From Lachnospiraceae bacterium (GTDB taxonomy: Bacteria; Bacillota; Clostridia; Lachnospirales; Lachnospiraceae): a stretch of 32,406 nucleotides of DNA. The DNA lies in the NCBI GenBank assembly GCA_022781515.1, contig JALETI010000227.1:1-32406 (forward strand). The letters run 5' to 3'. The notes beneath the pieces are model-generated. The model worked only from the letters and a program-made list of their open reading frames with translations, ran no database searches and had not been told where the DNA came from. The translations under genes and the position numbers were made by a program. Position 1 is the first letter of the stretch; every line of letters begins with the position of its first letter. Positions 16,111 to 23,139 of this stretch are shown here, piece after piece.

Positions 16111-16162
16111 TTATCTATCTCTGTTTTGTTGATATTGAAACAAATCCGTCCCGCATCCGCAA

Positions 16163-16729
16163 TCACTCTCCTGCTGCCAGCTTTTCTGCATCTTTTTCTC
16201 CGCAGTAGATCAGAAGAAGCTGCCCTTCCTTCACCTGGTCTCCGCGCAGATGATTCATCTGTGCAACATTATACATATAGGTGCGGATATCATCCTCTGT
16301 GGATCCATGCCACTCCTTTGCAATGTCCCAAAGAGTATCGCCTCTCTGAACAACAATTTCATGATAAATCGTTTCGCCGTTTTTTAACAGTGCACTGTCA
16401 TCCCGTGCCGAAGCTGCAATGGTTCCGAAAATAAGTGTCATTGACACACTTGTAATCAGAAAAGTGAGCAGGACTACAAGAATCAGGACACTTCTGCTGA
16501 ACATGCGTCCTCTGCTCTGCTTTTCTCTCTTTCCCCTGTTCTTCAAGCCGGTTCCTGCCGGGGATAACACGTTTTTCTTATGTTCAGCCGAATGCTTATT
16601 TCCTGCACGAACAGATGAATGTCCATGGGCTTCAAAATCAAATACCGGCATGCAGATTGCTTTTCCATTGTTCGATGACATATCGGGTACCGTATAATAT
16701 CTGTCAGCTGTTGTATATCTTCCTTCCAT
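16163..16729 (-). CDS. LysM single-pass membrane protein, SOS-controlled (YneA-like by position)
   Basis: 188 aa from ATG 16729, chosen because GGAGGAG precedes it and the promoter at 16865-16893 would give a sensible leader; the ORF track starts at 16798. A basic cytoplasmic N-terminus of about 78 residues precedes one membrane segment (FSRSVLILVVLLTFLITSVS region), then a C-terminal LysM domain (HEIVVQRGDTLWDIAKEW to EGQLLLIY) lies outside the cell and should bind peptidoglycan. It is divergent from lexA with LexA boxes in its promoter. In Bacillus that position is held by YneA, a LysM protein that delays division during DNA damage. The same role here is inferred; the cytoplasmic part is much longer than in YneA. 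Confidence 0.85.
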   Translation of the reverse strand: MEGRYTTADRYYTVPDMSSNNGKAICMPVFDFEAHGHSSVRAGNKHSAEHKKNVLSPAGTGLKNRGKREKQSRGRMFSRSVLILVVLLTFLITSVSMTLIFGTIAASARDDSALLKNGETIYHEIVVQRGDTLWDIAKEWHGSTEDDIRTYMYNVAQMNHLRGDQVKEGQLLLIYCGEKDAEKLAAGE

Positions 16730-16820
16730 TGTATCTCTCCTCCTGATCGTATTGTATGTATGATCCGTGCAGTTTCTTTTAATCTGATGGATCCTCATCT
16801 TTCTCCTGTAACTCCATCAG

Positions 16821-16952
16821 CGAACATATGTTGTGAACAGTTGTTCTGTTTGGCTGATATCAGCATTATATTACACAAACAAATGTTTGTCAATCTCTTT
16901 TTTCGAACATTTGTTTTTTATTTTGCTTGATTTTTTTTCGAACATGTGTTAT
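16821..16952. promoter_or_regulatory. Cluster of five LexA (SOS) boxes
   Basis: Gram-positive-type LexA boxes (CGAAC-n4-GTTCG pattern): CGAACATATGTTGT (16821-16834), TGAACAGTTGTTCT (16834-16847), CAAACAAATGTTTG (16876-16889), CGAACATTTGTTTT (16904-16917) and CGAACATGTGTTAT (16939-16952). The third lies in the LysM-gene promoter spacer and the fifth in the lexA promoter spacer, so LexA would repress both directions. Confidence 0.8.
16865..16893 (-). promoter_or_regulatory. Consensus sigma-A promoter for the LysM gene
   Basis: Minus-strand TTGACA (16888-16893), 17-nt spacer, TATAAT (16865-16870): a perfect consensus promoter, with a LexA box filling the spacer. Confidence 0.88.
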
Positions 16953-16955
16953 GAT
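16927..16955 (+). promoter_or_regulatory. Sigma-A promoter for lexA
   Basis: TTGATT (16927-16932), 17-nt spacer, TATGAT (16950-16955). The fifth LexA box overlaps spacer and -10, giving autoregulation. The leader to lexA is about 100 nt. Confidence 0.65.
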
Positions 16956-17065
16956 TTTTTTATCAAAACGGCATGGACCACTTTCATTCAGTCTGTTTTA
17001 TTGCTGCTGTTGAAAGGTTATTGACATGAATTGCCGTATTCTACAGATTAAAGGGAGGTTATGAT

Positions 17066-17704
17066 ATGGCAAAAGGTAAAATTTCTCCTAAACAGCAGGA
17101 AATCCTTGATTTTATCAAATCTGAAATCATCAGCCGCGGATATCCGCCGGCTGTCCGTGATATTTGTGAAGCAGTACATCTGAAATCCACATCATCCGTG
17201 CATTCTCATCTGGAAACACTTGAGAAGAATGGATTCATCCGAAAAGACCCCACAAAACCGAGGGCAATTGAGATTCTAGACGATGAATTCAATGTCACCA
17301 GAAAAGAGATGGTGAATATCCCTGTAGTCGGTACGGTGGCTGCCGGTATTCCGATTCTTGCCACAGAGAATATTGACAACTATATTCCTGTCCCTTCGGA
17401 TATGCTTCCCAACGCAGGCAATCATAAGTTCTTTATTCTGAACGTAAAGGGCGACAGTATGATCAACTGCGGCATCCTGAACGGTGATCAGATCATTGTG
17501 GAGCAGCAGGAAACCGCTCACAATGGTGAGATTATCGTTGCACTGGTGGATGATTCTGCAACCGTTAAGCGTTTTTACAGGGAAGCCGACTGCATCCGTC
17601 TCCAGCCGGAGAATGACACCATGGATCCGATCATTATCCCTGCAGGTACCGATGTGTCCATCCTTGGTAAAGTGGTTGGCTTGATGCGGATGAATATATC
17701 TTGA
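17066..17704 (+). CDS. lexA: LexA repressor
   Basis: SOS repressor that cleaves itself when RecA is activated. The 212-aa protein has an N-terminal winged helix (QQEILDFIKSEIISRGYPP, STSSVHSHLETLEKNGFIR) and a C-terminal peptidase domain. The self-cleavage site is Ala93-Gly94 in VGTVAAGIP, with Ser131 (KGDSM) and Lys168 (ATVKRF) as the catalytic pair. GGGAGG lies 8-9 nt before the ATG. The gene diverges from the LysM-protein gene, and both promoters contain LexA boxes. A strong bidirectional terminator follows at 17723. Confidence 0.97.
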   Translation: MAKGKISPKQQEILDFIKSEIISRGYPPAVRDICEAVHLKSTSSVHSHLETLEKNGFIRKDPTKPRAIEILDDEFNVTRKEMVNIPVVGTVAAGIPILATENIDNYIPVPSDMLPNAGNHKFFILNVKGDSMINCGILNGDQIIVEQQETAHNGEIIVALVDDSATVKRFYREADCIRLQPENDTMDPIIIPAGTDVSILGKVVGLMRMNIS

Positions 17705-17722
17705 TTCACCTCATAACTCACG

Positions 17723-17776
17723 ATAAAAACGCCGCAGGGACGATTGTACAGTCAATCGCTCCTGCGGCGTTTTTAT
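17723..17776. terminator. Bidirectional terminator between lexA and rsfS
   Basis: Stem ATAAAAACGCCGCAGG / CCTGCGGCGTTTTTAT (16 bp) continues past a 2-nt internal loop into CGATTG/CAATCG. T-runs occur on both strands, serving convergent lexA and rsfS. Confidence 0.93.
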
Positions 17777-17818
17777 GATTCACTGGCTGAGCCCATTTGA
17801 AATCTTTAGAAATGTCAA

Positions 17819-18184
17819 TTATTTCTCTTCCTTTTCAAATTCCTTATTATCAATCAGTTTTCCGTCTCTCCAGATACGTTCCAGATCGTAAAAGTCTCTA
17901 TCTTCTGTATGAAAGATATGAATAACCACATCACGGTAATCCAGAAGAATCCATCTGGCTGTCTGGTAGCCTTCAATCTGACGGGATTCGTAACCGGCAC
18001 GGCCAAGCGCTTCCGTTACATTATCTGCCAGTGCCTGTACCTGATGAGGGTTATTACCTGCTGCAATGATAAAATAGTCTGCAATTGAAGTAACATTTGA
18101 AATATCAATTACATTAATGTTTACTGCAAGCTTTTCATCCAGTGCATGGTATGCAATTTCTGTCATTTTTCTGCTGATATCCAT
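17819..18184 (-). CDS. rsfS: Ribosomal silencing factor RsfS
   Basis: Binds ribosomal protein L14 and blocks subunit joining when growth slows. From ATG 18184 the protein is 121 aa, the normal RsfS size, with the family pattern NVIDISNVTSIADYFIIAAGNNPHQVQALAD (in part) and VVIHIFHTEDRDFYDLERIW near the end. The ORF track adds 13 residues upstream, but AAGGAG lies 7 nt before 18184. It is the last gene of the rplU-obg-nadD block, 50 nt after yqeK, which is the usual Firmicute order, and ends at the bidirectional terminator shared with lexA. Confidence 0.95.
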   Translation of the reverse strand: MDISRKMTEIAYHALDEKLAVNINVIDISNVTSIADYFIIAAGNNPHQVQALADNVTEALGRAGYESRQIEGYQTARWILLDYRDVVIHIFHTEDRDFYDLERIWRDGKLIDNKEFEKEEK

Positions 18185-18234
18185 TATAAAACTCCTTTTT
18201 TCATATACCTGTGCAGTTCTCAAATGATTTCCTT

Positions 18235-18813
18235 TCAGATAGCCTGTCTATTCTGATAATAGTCAATGGCTGATTCTGTCTGAGAATCTACATTTGAGCC
18301 GGTTTCATTCAGATACACCAGAATTCCCTGCATGATTTCTGTCAGTGCCTGATCAATATCCACAAATGCCAGCTGGCGCATGGAATCCAGATTATCCGCT
18401 TTGTTTCTTCTGGGTTCAATATAATCTGCAATGTAGATGATTTTTTCCAGCAATGTCATATCCGGTTTTCCGGTGGTATGGTACCGGATTGCAGAAAGGA
18501 TTTCAGGATCTGTAATCTGATATTTATGTTCTGCCATATAGCTGCCATATTTGGCATGGAGAAGTACCTTGTTCTTTTCTTCGTCTTCGGTGACAGGAAT
18601 TCCTTTTTCCAGACATTTTTCATAAATCGTCTGGTTGTCAAACTGACGTGCACAATCGTGAAGCAATCCTGCCAGTTCGGCTTTTTCCAGATCACATCCG
18701 TATCGCATGGCCAATGCCATTGCGGTATAGGAAACACCGAGCGTATGCTCATATCGACAGGGATCCAGTTTCTTTTTCAGTTTTTTTCGGATCATGGGAA
18801 CTCTTTCGTTCAT
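18235..18813 (-). CDS. yqeK: HD-domain hydrolase YqeK (Ap4A hydrolase)
   Basis: Symmetrical diadenosine tetraphosphate hydrolase of the YqeK type. The HD metal-binding pattern is visible in RYEHTLGVS, LLHDCARQ and LHAKYGSYMA. A later conserved IIYIADYIEPRR completes the family signature. Length of 192 aa is typical. It sits directly after nadD (32-nt gap) and before rsfS, the standard order in Firmicutes. GGAGGA lies close upstream of the ATG. Confidence 0.95.
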   Translation of the reverse strand: MNERVPMIRKKLKKKLDPCRYEHTLGVSYTAMALAMRYGCDLEKAELAGLLHDCARQFDNQTIYEKCLEKGIPVTEDEEKNKVLLHAKYGSYMAEHKYQITDPEILSAIRYHTTGKPDMTLLEKIIYIADYIEPRRNKADNLDSMRQLAFVDIDQALTEIMQGILVYLNETGSNVDSQTESAIDYYQNRQAI

Positions 18814-18832
18814 TTCATCCTCCGTATCGGAT

Positions 18833-18860
18833 CATCGATATCGGATTATCGATACAATCC
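18833..18860. repeat. 14-bp tandem repeat at the nadD stop codon
   Basis: On the minus strand, TATCGATAATCCGA is followed directly by TATCGATGATCCGA (13 of 14 identical), spanning the last nadD codons and the short gap to yqeK. It looks like a small local duplication. Confidence 0.6.
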
Positions 18861-19442
18861 GTGTTCTTCTATATAGTTTTTTACTTCTTCAGTAACATAA
18901 TACTGAATGGAATATCCTTCTTTTACAGCCTGCCGGATCCAGTTGCTGGATATTTCAAAGTTGGGCATATGAAGCAGGCTGATTCTGGCGTTGTATCTGG
19001 CTTTCAGCTCCTGGATCTTCTGCTCCATCTGCAAAAGATCCAGATTTCCCCGGGGACCGGCCAGTATCACCGCACAGTCAAATATTTTCTGCGGTTCATG
19101 CCATTCGTCCATATAATCCAGGGAATCGGCTCCCACAATAAAATAATACTCTGCATCGGGATTCAGGGAGCAGAACTCTGCCAGTGTATCTGAAGTATAA
19201 GAAAATGCTTCCTTGCGGATTTCCAGATCAGAAAATGTAAATCCGGGATGGTCTTTGATGGCCAGTTTCACCATCTCCGCCCGAAAGGAGGCATCCAGGG
19301 AAGCCTTCTTATGGGGAGGATTGCCATTGGGGATAAATACAATTTCATCCAGGTGATACTCCTCCAGTGCACGTTGTGCAAGCATAAGATGTCCTATGTG
19401 AATAGGACTGAATGTTCCTCCAATGATACCGATTTTCTGCAT
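18846..19442 (-). CDS. nadD: Nicotinate-nucleotide adenylyltransferase
   Basis: Joins ATP and nicotinate mononucleotide to make deamido-NAD, the central step of NAD synthesis. The 198-aa protein begins with the nucleotidyltransferase motif GGTFSPIHIGH (the HxGH pattern), followed by FIPNGNPPHKK, YFIVGADSLD and a C-terminal ISSNWIRQAV segment equivalent to the ISSTxIR motif. The ATG at 19442 has AGGAGG immediately upstream. It lies in the conserved obg-yhbY-nadD-yqeK-rsfS order. Confidence 0.97.
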   Translation of the reverse strand: MQKIGIIGGTFSPIHIGHLMLAQRALEEYHLDEIVFIPNGNPPHKKASLDASFRAEMVKLAIKDHPGFTFSDLEIRKEAFSYTSDTLAEFCSLNPDAEYYFIVGADSLDYMDEWHEPQKIFDCAVILAGPRGNLDLLQMEQKIQELKARYNARISLLHMPNFEISSNWIRQAVKEGYSIQYYVTEEVKNYIEEHGLYR

Positions 19443-19534
19443 ATTCCTCCTCCTCTCTGCTTTCCCGGTAATTCAAATCGACGCCTGCAAAATGTAAACG
19501 CCGGATCCGGTTTGCCTGGCAAACCATAACCTTC

Positions 19535-19825
19535 TTATTTCTCAGGTAAGTATTTACTGTTTTTCTTAGCCTGACGGAACAGAACAATCTTCTTTCCGAT
19601 CACCTGAACCACCTGTGAACGTGTACGCTCTGCCAGCATCTGTGCAATTTCTTTTACATCACCATCGCAATTCTGGAGAACACTGATTTTAATCAGTTCT
19701 CTTGCTTCCAGTGCTTCATCAACAGCTGCAGTAATTTCAGGTGTAAGACTTGCCTTGCCAATCTGCAGAATTGCATCCATGGTCATTGCCTGCCCTTTTA
19801 AATATGCTCTGTACTTTGTAGTCAT
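19535..19825 (-). CDS. yhbY: YhbY-family RNA-binding protein (CRM domain)
   Basis: A 96-aa single CRM-domain protein associated with large-subunit ribosome assembly. It shows the family pattern YLKGQAMTMDAILQIGKASLTPEI (in part), then ELIKISVLQN, and GKKIVLFRQAKKNSKY near the end. The ORF length matches the family. It lies between obg and nadD, as in many clostridia. GGAGGATAT precedes the ATG. Confidence 0.94.
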   Translation of the reverse strand: MTTKYRAYLKGQAMTMDAILQIGKASLTPEITAAVDEALEARELIKISVLQNCDGDVKEIAQMLAERTRSQVVQVIGKKIVLFRQAKKNSKYLPEK

Positions 19826-19854
19826 ATATCCTCCATCATCGTCTATAAAATGAG

Positions 19855-19882
19855 TCAGCAGACATTCACTGTTTTCTGCTGA
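19855..19882. other. Hairpin between obg and yhbY
   Basis: 8-bp stem TCAGCAGA / TCTGCTGA with a 12-nt loop, followed on the minus strand by CTCATTTTATAG. It is a possible weak terminator or processing site within the operon. Confidence 0.4.
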
Positions 19883-19911
19883 TCCATCATCATCTATCTA
19901 TGAATTGCCTG

Positions 19912-21201
19912 TTATTTATAATATTCAAATTCCAGATCGTATACCCGTACGGTGTCGCCGTCCTGAATGCCAAGCTTTTCCAGCTGTGTAAGAATACCGG
20001 TTTCTTTCAGGAATTTCTGAAAGAAAGCAAACCCTTTTTCAGAATCCAGATTGGTATATCCCAGCATCTTTTCAATTCTGGGTCCTTCTACAGCATAAAC
20101 CGTATCTGATTCTTTTGTTACAGTAAAAGGAAGTGAAACATCATCCGGATATTCCACATTGAACTCTTTTTCAAAGATTACGGGTGCCTGATCCACGGTC
20201 TGAAGCAATGCATATACCCTGGAAAGGAGTTCCTTTAATCCTTTCCCGGTTACCGCGGAAATCGGGAAAACCTCGATTCCCTCCGGTTCAAATTCTCTGC
20301 GCAGACGTTCCAGGGGATCTTCGGTTTCTTCATCGGTCCAGATGGCATCGATTTTATTGGCTGCAATAATCTGCGGTCTCTTCAGCAATTCCGGATCATA
20401 GGCTTCCAGTTCTTTGTTGATGGTACGAATATCTTCAATGGGATCACGGCCTTCCACAGATGCTGCATCCACCACATGAATAAAGACCTTTGTTCGCTCA
20501 ATATGACGCAAAAATGCATGTCCAAGACCAACACCCATGGATGCACCTTCGATCAGGCCGGGGATATCAGCTATGACAAAGCTGTTTCCGCCTCCCATGT
20601 CAACGACGCCAAGCTCCGGCTGCAGAGTGGTGAAATGATAATTGGCAATCTTCGGTCTTGCATTGCTCACATGAGAAAGAAGTGTGGATTTACCCACATT
20701 GGGAAAACCTACCAGACCCACATCGGCAATTACTTTCAGTTCCAGTCTGACCCACAATTCAACACCGGGCTTGCCAGGCTGTGCGTATTTCGGCACCTGC
20801 ATGGTAGAAGTAGCAAAATGCATGTTTCCCAGACCGCCGCGGCCGCCTTTCAGGATGACTTCTCTTTTATTGTCACCTGACATATCCGCAATTACTTTTC
20901 CGGAAGCATCGTCTTTGATAACGGTTCCCGGGGGAACTTTGACGATCAGATCATCTGCATCGGCACCATGGCAGCGTCTTTTTCCGCCTTCCTGACCGTT
21001 TTTTGCAACATATTTTCTGACATGTCTGAAATTGGTAAGGGTATTCATACCCTCATCTACAACGAAAATAATATCTCCGCCACGGCCTCCGTCACCACCG
21101 TCAGGTCCGCCGTTTGGCACATATAATTCACGGCGGAAACTCACATGACCGTTGCCGCCATTGCCTGATTTTATAAATACTCTTGCACTATCTGCAAACA
21201 T
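19912..21201 (-). CDS. obg: Obg GTPase
   Basis: Ribosome-assembly and stress-linked GTPase, 429 aa. The glycine-rich Obg fold is clear at the N-terminus (SGNGGNGHVSFRRE, GGPDGGDGGRGGDI). The G domain has G1 GFPNVGKST, G3 DIPGLIEGA and G4 NKID. A C-terminal OCT domain covers the last 80 or so residues, the standard three-domain layout of Gram-positive Obg. It follows rpmA after a 213-nt gap with two hairpins but no clear consensus promoter, so it may be transcribed partly by read-through from rplU. Confidence 0.98.
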   Translation of the reverse strand: MFADSARVFIKSGNGGNGHVSFRRELYVPNGGPDGGDGGRGGDIIFVVDEGMNTLTNFRHVRKYVAKNGQEGGKRRCHGADADDLIVKVPPGTVIKDDASGKVIADMSGDNKREVILKGGRGGLGNMHFATSTMQVPKYAQPGKPGVELWVRLELKVIADVGLVGFPNVGKSTLLSHVSNARPKIANYHFTTLQPELGVVDMGGGNSFVIADIPGLIEGASMGVGLGHAFLRHIERTKVFIHVVDAASVEGRDPIEDIRTINKELEAYDPELLKRPQIIAANKIDAIWTDEETEDPLERLRREFEPEGIEVFPISAVTGKGLKELLSRVYALLQTVDQAPVIFEKEFNVEYPDDVSLPFTVTKESDTVYAVEGPRIEKMLGYTNLDSEKGFAFFQKFLKETGILTQLEKLGIQDGDTVRVYDLEFEYYK

Positions 21202-21256
21202 GACCGTTTCCTTTCCTTAAAATTTGTATGATACAACACAAGTCAAACATCCATAT

Positions 21257-21296
21257 TTTTCATGTCTGAACCCCCTGAAGGGCACACACATGAAAA
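21257..21296. other. Hairpin in the rpmA-obg gap
   Basis: TTTTCATGT / ACATGAAAA (9 bp) enclosing a small CCC/GGG stem. There is no T-tract in the transcribed direction. It lies in the obg leader and could be regulatory or stabilising. Confidence 0.4.
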
Positions 21297-21328
21297 TAGC
21301 TGACTTTGCTCTCAGCATCCTCTGTATA

Positions 21329-21363
21329 TAAGAATGAAGGGCCGACGCAAACACGCCGACCCT
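21329..21363 (-). terminator. Weak terminator after rpmA
   Basis: Minus-strand stem GGGTCGGCG / CGTCGGCCC (two G-U pairs, 6-nt loop) followed by TTCATTCTTAT. The weak T-run suggests partial read-through into obg. Confidence 0.5.
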
Positions 21364-21414
21364 CAATTACAAATTAATTAAAATCATGAAAAAGCCTGAT
21401 CAGTTCGAAATGAA

Positions 21415-21717
21415 TTATTCAGCTTCTGCAGCAACAGCAACTCTGGGATATACAGAACACTGTTTTTTGTCTCTGCCTTTTCTTTCAAATCTTACAACAC
21501 CGTCAACCTTTGCATACAGAGTATCATCGCTACCGATACCAACATTAACACCGGGATGAATCTTTGTACCTCTCTGTCTGTACAGGATGTTGCCTGCTTT
21601 AACGAACTGGCCGTCAGCTCTCTTTGCTCCAAGTCTCTTGGATTCGGAATCTCTACCGTTCTTGGTAGAACCTACACCTTTCTTATGAGCAAATAATTGA
21701 AGGTTCATATTTAACAT
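21415..21717 (-). CDS. rpmA: 50S ribosomal protein L27 with cleavable N-terminus
   Basis: Large-subunit protein whose N-terminus reaches the peptidyl-transferase centre. The 100-aa product starts [18 protein letters not shown]. The LQLFA-HKK junction is the Prp cleavage site known in Firmicutes, and the protease gene lies directly upstream. GGAGG precedes the first ATG at 6-8 nt. It overlaps the end of prp by 7 nt, so the substrate and its protease are translationally coupled. Confidence 0.98.
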   Translation of the reverse strand: MLNMNLQLFAHKKGVGSTKNGRDSESKRLGAKRADGQFVKAGNILYRQRGTKIHPGVNVGIGSDDTLYAKVDGVVRFERKGRDKKQCSVYPRVAVAAEAE

Positions 21718-22049
21718 AGGTTACACCTCCCCTTACGGATAATAATTCTGATAAATTTATCCCCATAGGTTTCTGAAATTGTTTCCAGACCGAGGATAAA
21801 TGCTTTCAACAATAATTGAGTTCCGGGCGCTTCATTTGTAACCAGTTTAAACTTCAGATTACCTTCAGACTGCTTTGTCTCAAATCGGTCCGTGGTAAGC
21901 TGTTCGATACTGTTAATGGTATTAATGGAGAGTGCTGAAACAGCAGCACATATAATATCACGACCGTATCTGTCATAACCGGCATGTCCCGTGATATGAA
22001 ATCCAAAGACATCGTCTCTGGAGGTCTTATAAATTACAGCAGTGATCAA
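21711..22049 (-). CDS. prp: Ribosomal-processing cysteine protease Prp
   Basis: Removes the N-terminal extension of L27. The 112-aa protein shows the catalytic pair His22 and Cys34 in [20 protein letters not shown], which is diagnostic for the Prp/YsxB family. The gene begins immediately after the rplU stop and overlaps rpmA by 7 nt, the invariant rplU-prp-rpmA order of Firmicutes. Length is normal. Confidence 0.96.
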   Translation of the reverse strand: MITAVIYKTSRDDVFGFHITGHAGYDRYGRDIICAAVSALSINTINSIEQLTTDRFETKQSEGNLKFKLVTNEAPGTQLLLKAFILGLETISETYGDKFIRIIIRKGRCNLC

Positions 22050-22358
22050 TTACTTTGCAATCTTTTCGATCTTAACTTCTGTGTATGTCTGTCTGTGACC
22101 GTTTTTCTTGTGATAACCGGTTTTTCTCTTGTACTTATATACAATAACCTTCTTATCCTTTACATCACCGAGAACGGTAGCTGTAACCTTTGCACCCTCA
22201 ACTACGGGTGTACCGATCTTCAGTTCGTCATCACATACAACCAGAACCTGATCAAAATCGTATGTTTCACCAGCTGCAACGCCTAACTTCTCAACACGGA
22301 TAACGTCGCCTTCGCTGACCTTGTACTGTTTACCACCTGTGGCAATAATTGCGTACAT
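22050..22358 (-). CDS. rplU: 50S ribosomal protein L21
   Basis: Large-subunit protein L21, 102 aa, recognised from [19 protein letters not shown], the central FDQVLVV segment and the C-terminal [21 protein letters not shown] (in part). It is the first gene of the L21-Prp-L27 operon, with a consensus promoter at 22448-22476 and a structured leader between. GGAGGT lies 7 nt before the ATG. Confidence 0.98.
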   Translation of the reverse strand: MYAIIATGGKQYKVSEGDVIRVEKLGVAAGETYDFDQVLVVCDDELKIGTPVVEGAKVTATVLGDVKDKKVIVYKYKRKTGYHKKNGHRQTYTEVKIEKIAK

Positions 22359-22440
22359 GTGCTTACCTCCTTCAAAAAACTCGCCAACTTCGGTGTCCAG
22401 GCAGCTATTTGCCGGACTTCTACCTCATTGTGCGGCACAC
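22359..22440 (-). promoter_or_regulatory. L21 leader (ribosomal-protein autoregulatory RNA)
   Basis: Transcribed leader of about 80 nt containing the hairpin GTCC-GGCA / TGCC-t-GGAC, then GGACACCGAAGTTGGCGAG before the ribosome site. Both sequence and position match the L21 leader described in Firmicutes, thought to be bound by a protein of its own operon. Assigned from memory of the motif, not by a covariance search. Confidence 0.72.
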
Positions 22441-22447
22441 GTTGATT

Positions 22448-22476
22448 ATATTATCACAGTGTTTTTTGAATGTCAA
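22448..22476 (-). promoter_or_regulatory. Sigma-A promoter of the rplU operon
   Basis: Minus-strand TTGACA (22471-22476), 17-nt spacer, TAATAT (22448-22453). Confidence 0.85.
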
Positions 22477-22589
22477 CTGAATTTTTCCTGTTTTATATGG
22501 CTTTTTCCGAATGCACTCCATGCCGCATTTCACGATATATTGCCATGCAGGCATGCATTTTATGTCCATTTGTCCCATGGCTCATATCA

Positions 22590-23054
22590 TTAACGCATGC
22601 GGATCTTGAACTCTTTCTCAGCCTCTCTTCTCTGGTCCTTCTTTGCAATGTCCTGCCGCTTATCATAAAGCTTTTTACCTCTTGCCAGGCCAATCTCGAC
22701 CTTTGCAAGACTGCCCCTGAAATAAACCTTCAGCGGTACCAGGGTATAACCTTTTTCTGCGATCTGGCCGGTCAGCTTGCTGATCTGCCGTTTATGAAGA
22801 AGCAGTTTTCTCACCCGGAGGGGATCTTTATTGAAAATATTGCCTTTTTCATAAGGGCTGATATGCATACCATAGATGAATACCTCTCCTTTTTCAATGC
22901 GGATAAAGGATTCCTTGACATTGCATCTGCCCATACGAAGGGATTTCACCTCTGTCCCCACCAGTGTAATACCTGCTTCATAGGTCTCTTCTATAAAATA
23001 ATCATGATAGGCTTTTTTATTATTGGCAATTAATTTGTAGCTGTCCTTTGACAT
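22590..23054 (-). CDS. smpB: SsrA-binding protein SmpB
   Basis: Carries tmRNA to stalled ribosomes for trans-translation. The 154-aa protein has the oligonucleotide-binding core ([37 protein letters not shown]) and a basic C-terminal tail ([27 protein letters not shown], in part) typical of SmpB. It has its own promoter just after rnr. No tmRNA gene is recognisable in the 110 nt downstream, so ssrA must lie elsewhere. Confidence 0.97.
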   Translation of the reverse strand: MSKDSYKLIANNKKAYHDYFIEETYEAGITLVGTEVKSLRMGRCNVKESFIRIEKGEVFIYGMHISPYEKGNIFNKDPLRVRKLLLHKRQISKLTGQIAEKGYTLVPLKVYFRGSLAKVEIGLARGKKLYDKRQDIAKKDQRREAEKEFKIRMR

Positions 23055-23096
23055 GATCGTGTCCTTCCTGTAACCTCGTTTCGTTCAATTGTATTT

Positions 23097-23125
23097 ATTA
23101 TAACGGGTTTTATCCATTCAATCAA
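23097..23125 (-). promoter_or_regulatory. Sigma-A promoter for smpB
   Basis: Minus-strand TTGATT (23120-23125), 17-nt spacer, TATAAT (23097-23102), immediately after the rnr stop codon. Confidence 0.75.
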
Positions 23126-23139
23126 CCAGAACAGATTCA

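Noticed and set aside
22477-22589. tmRNA gene next to smpB
   Set aside because: The gap is too short and contains no tRNA-like ends or tag-peptide sequence.
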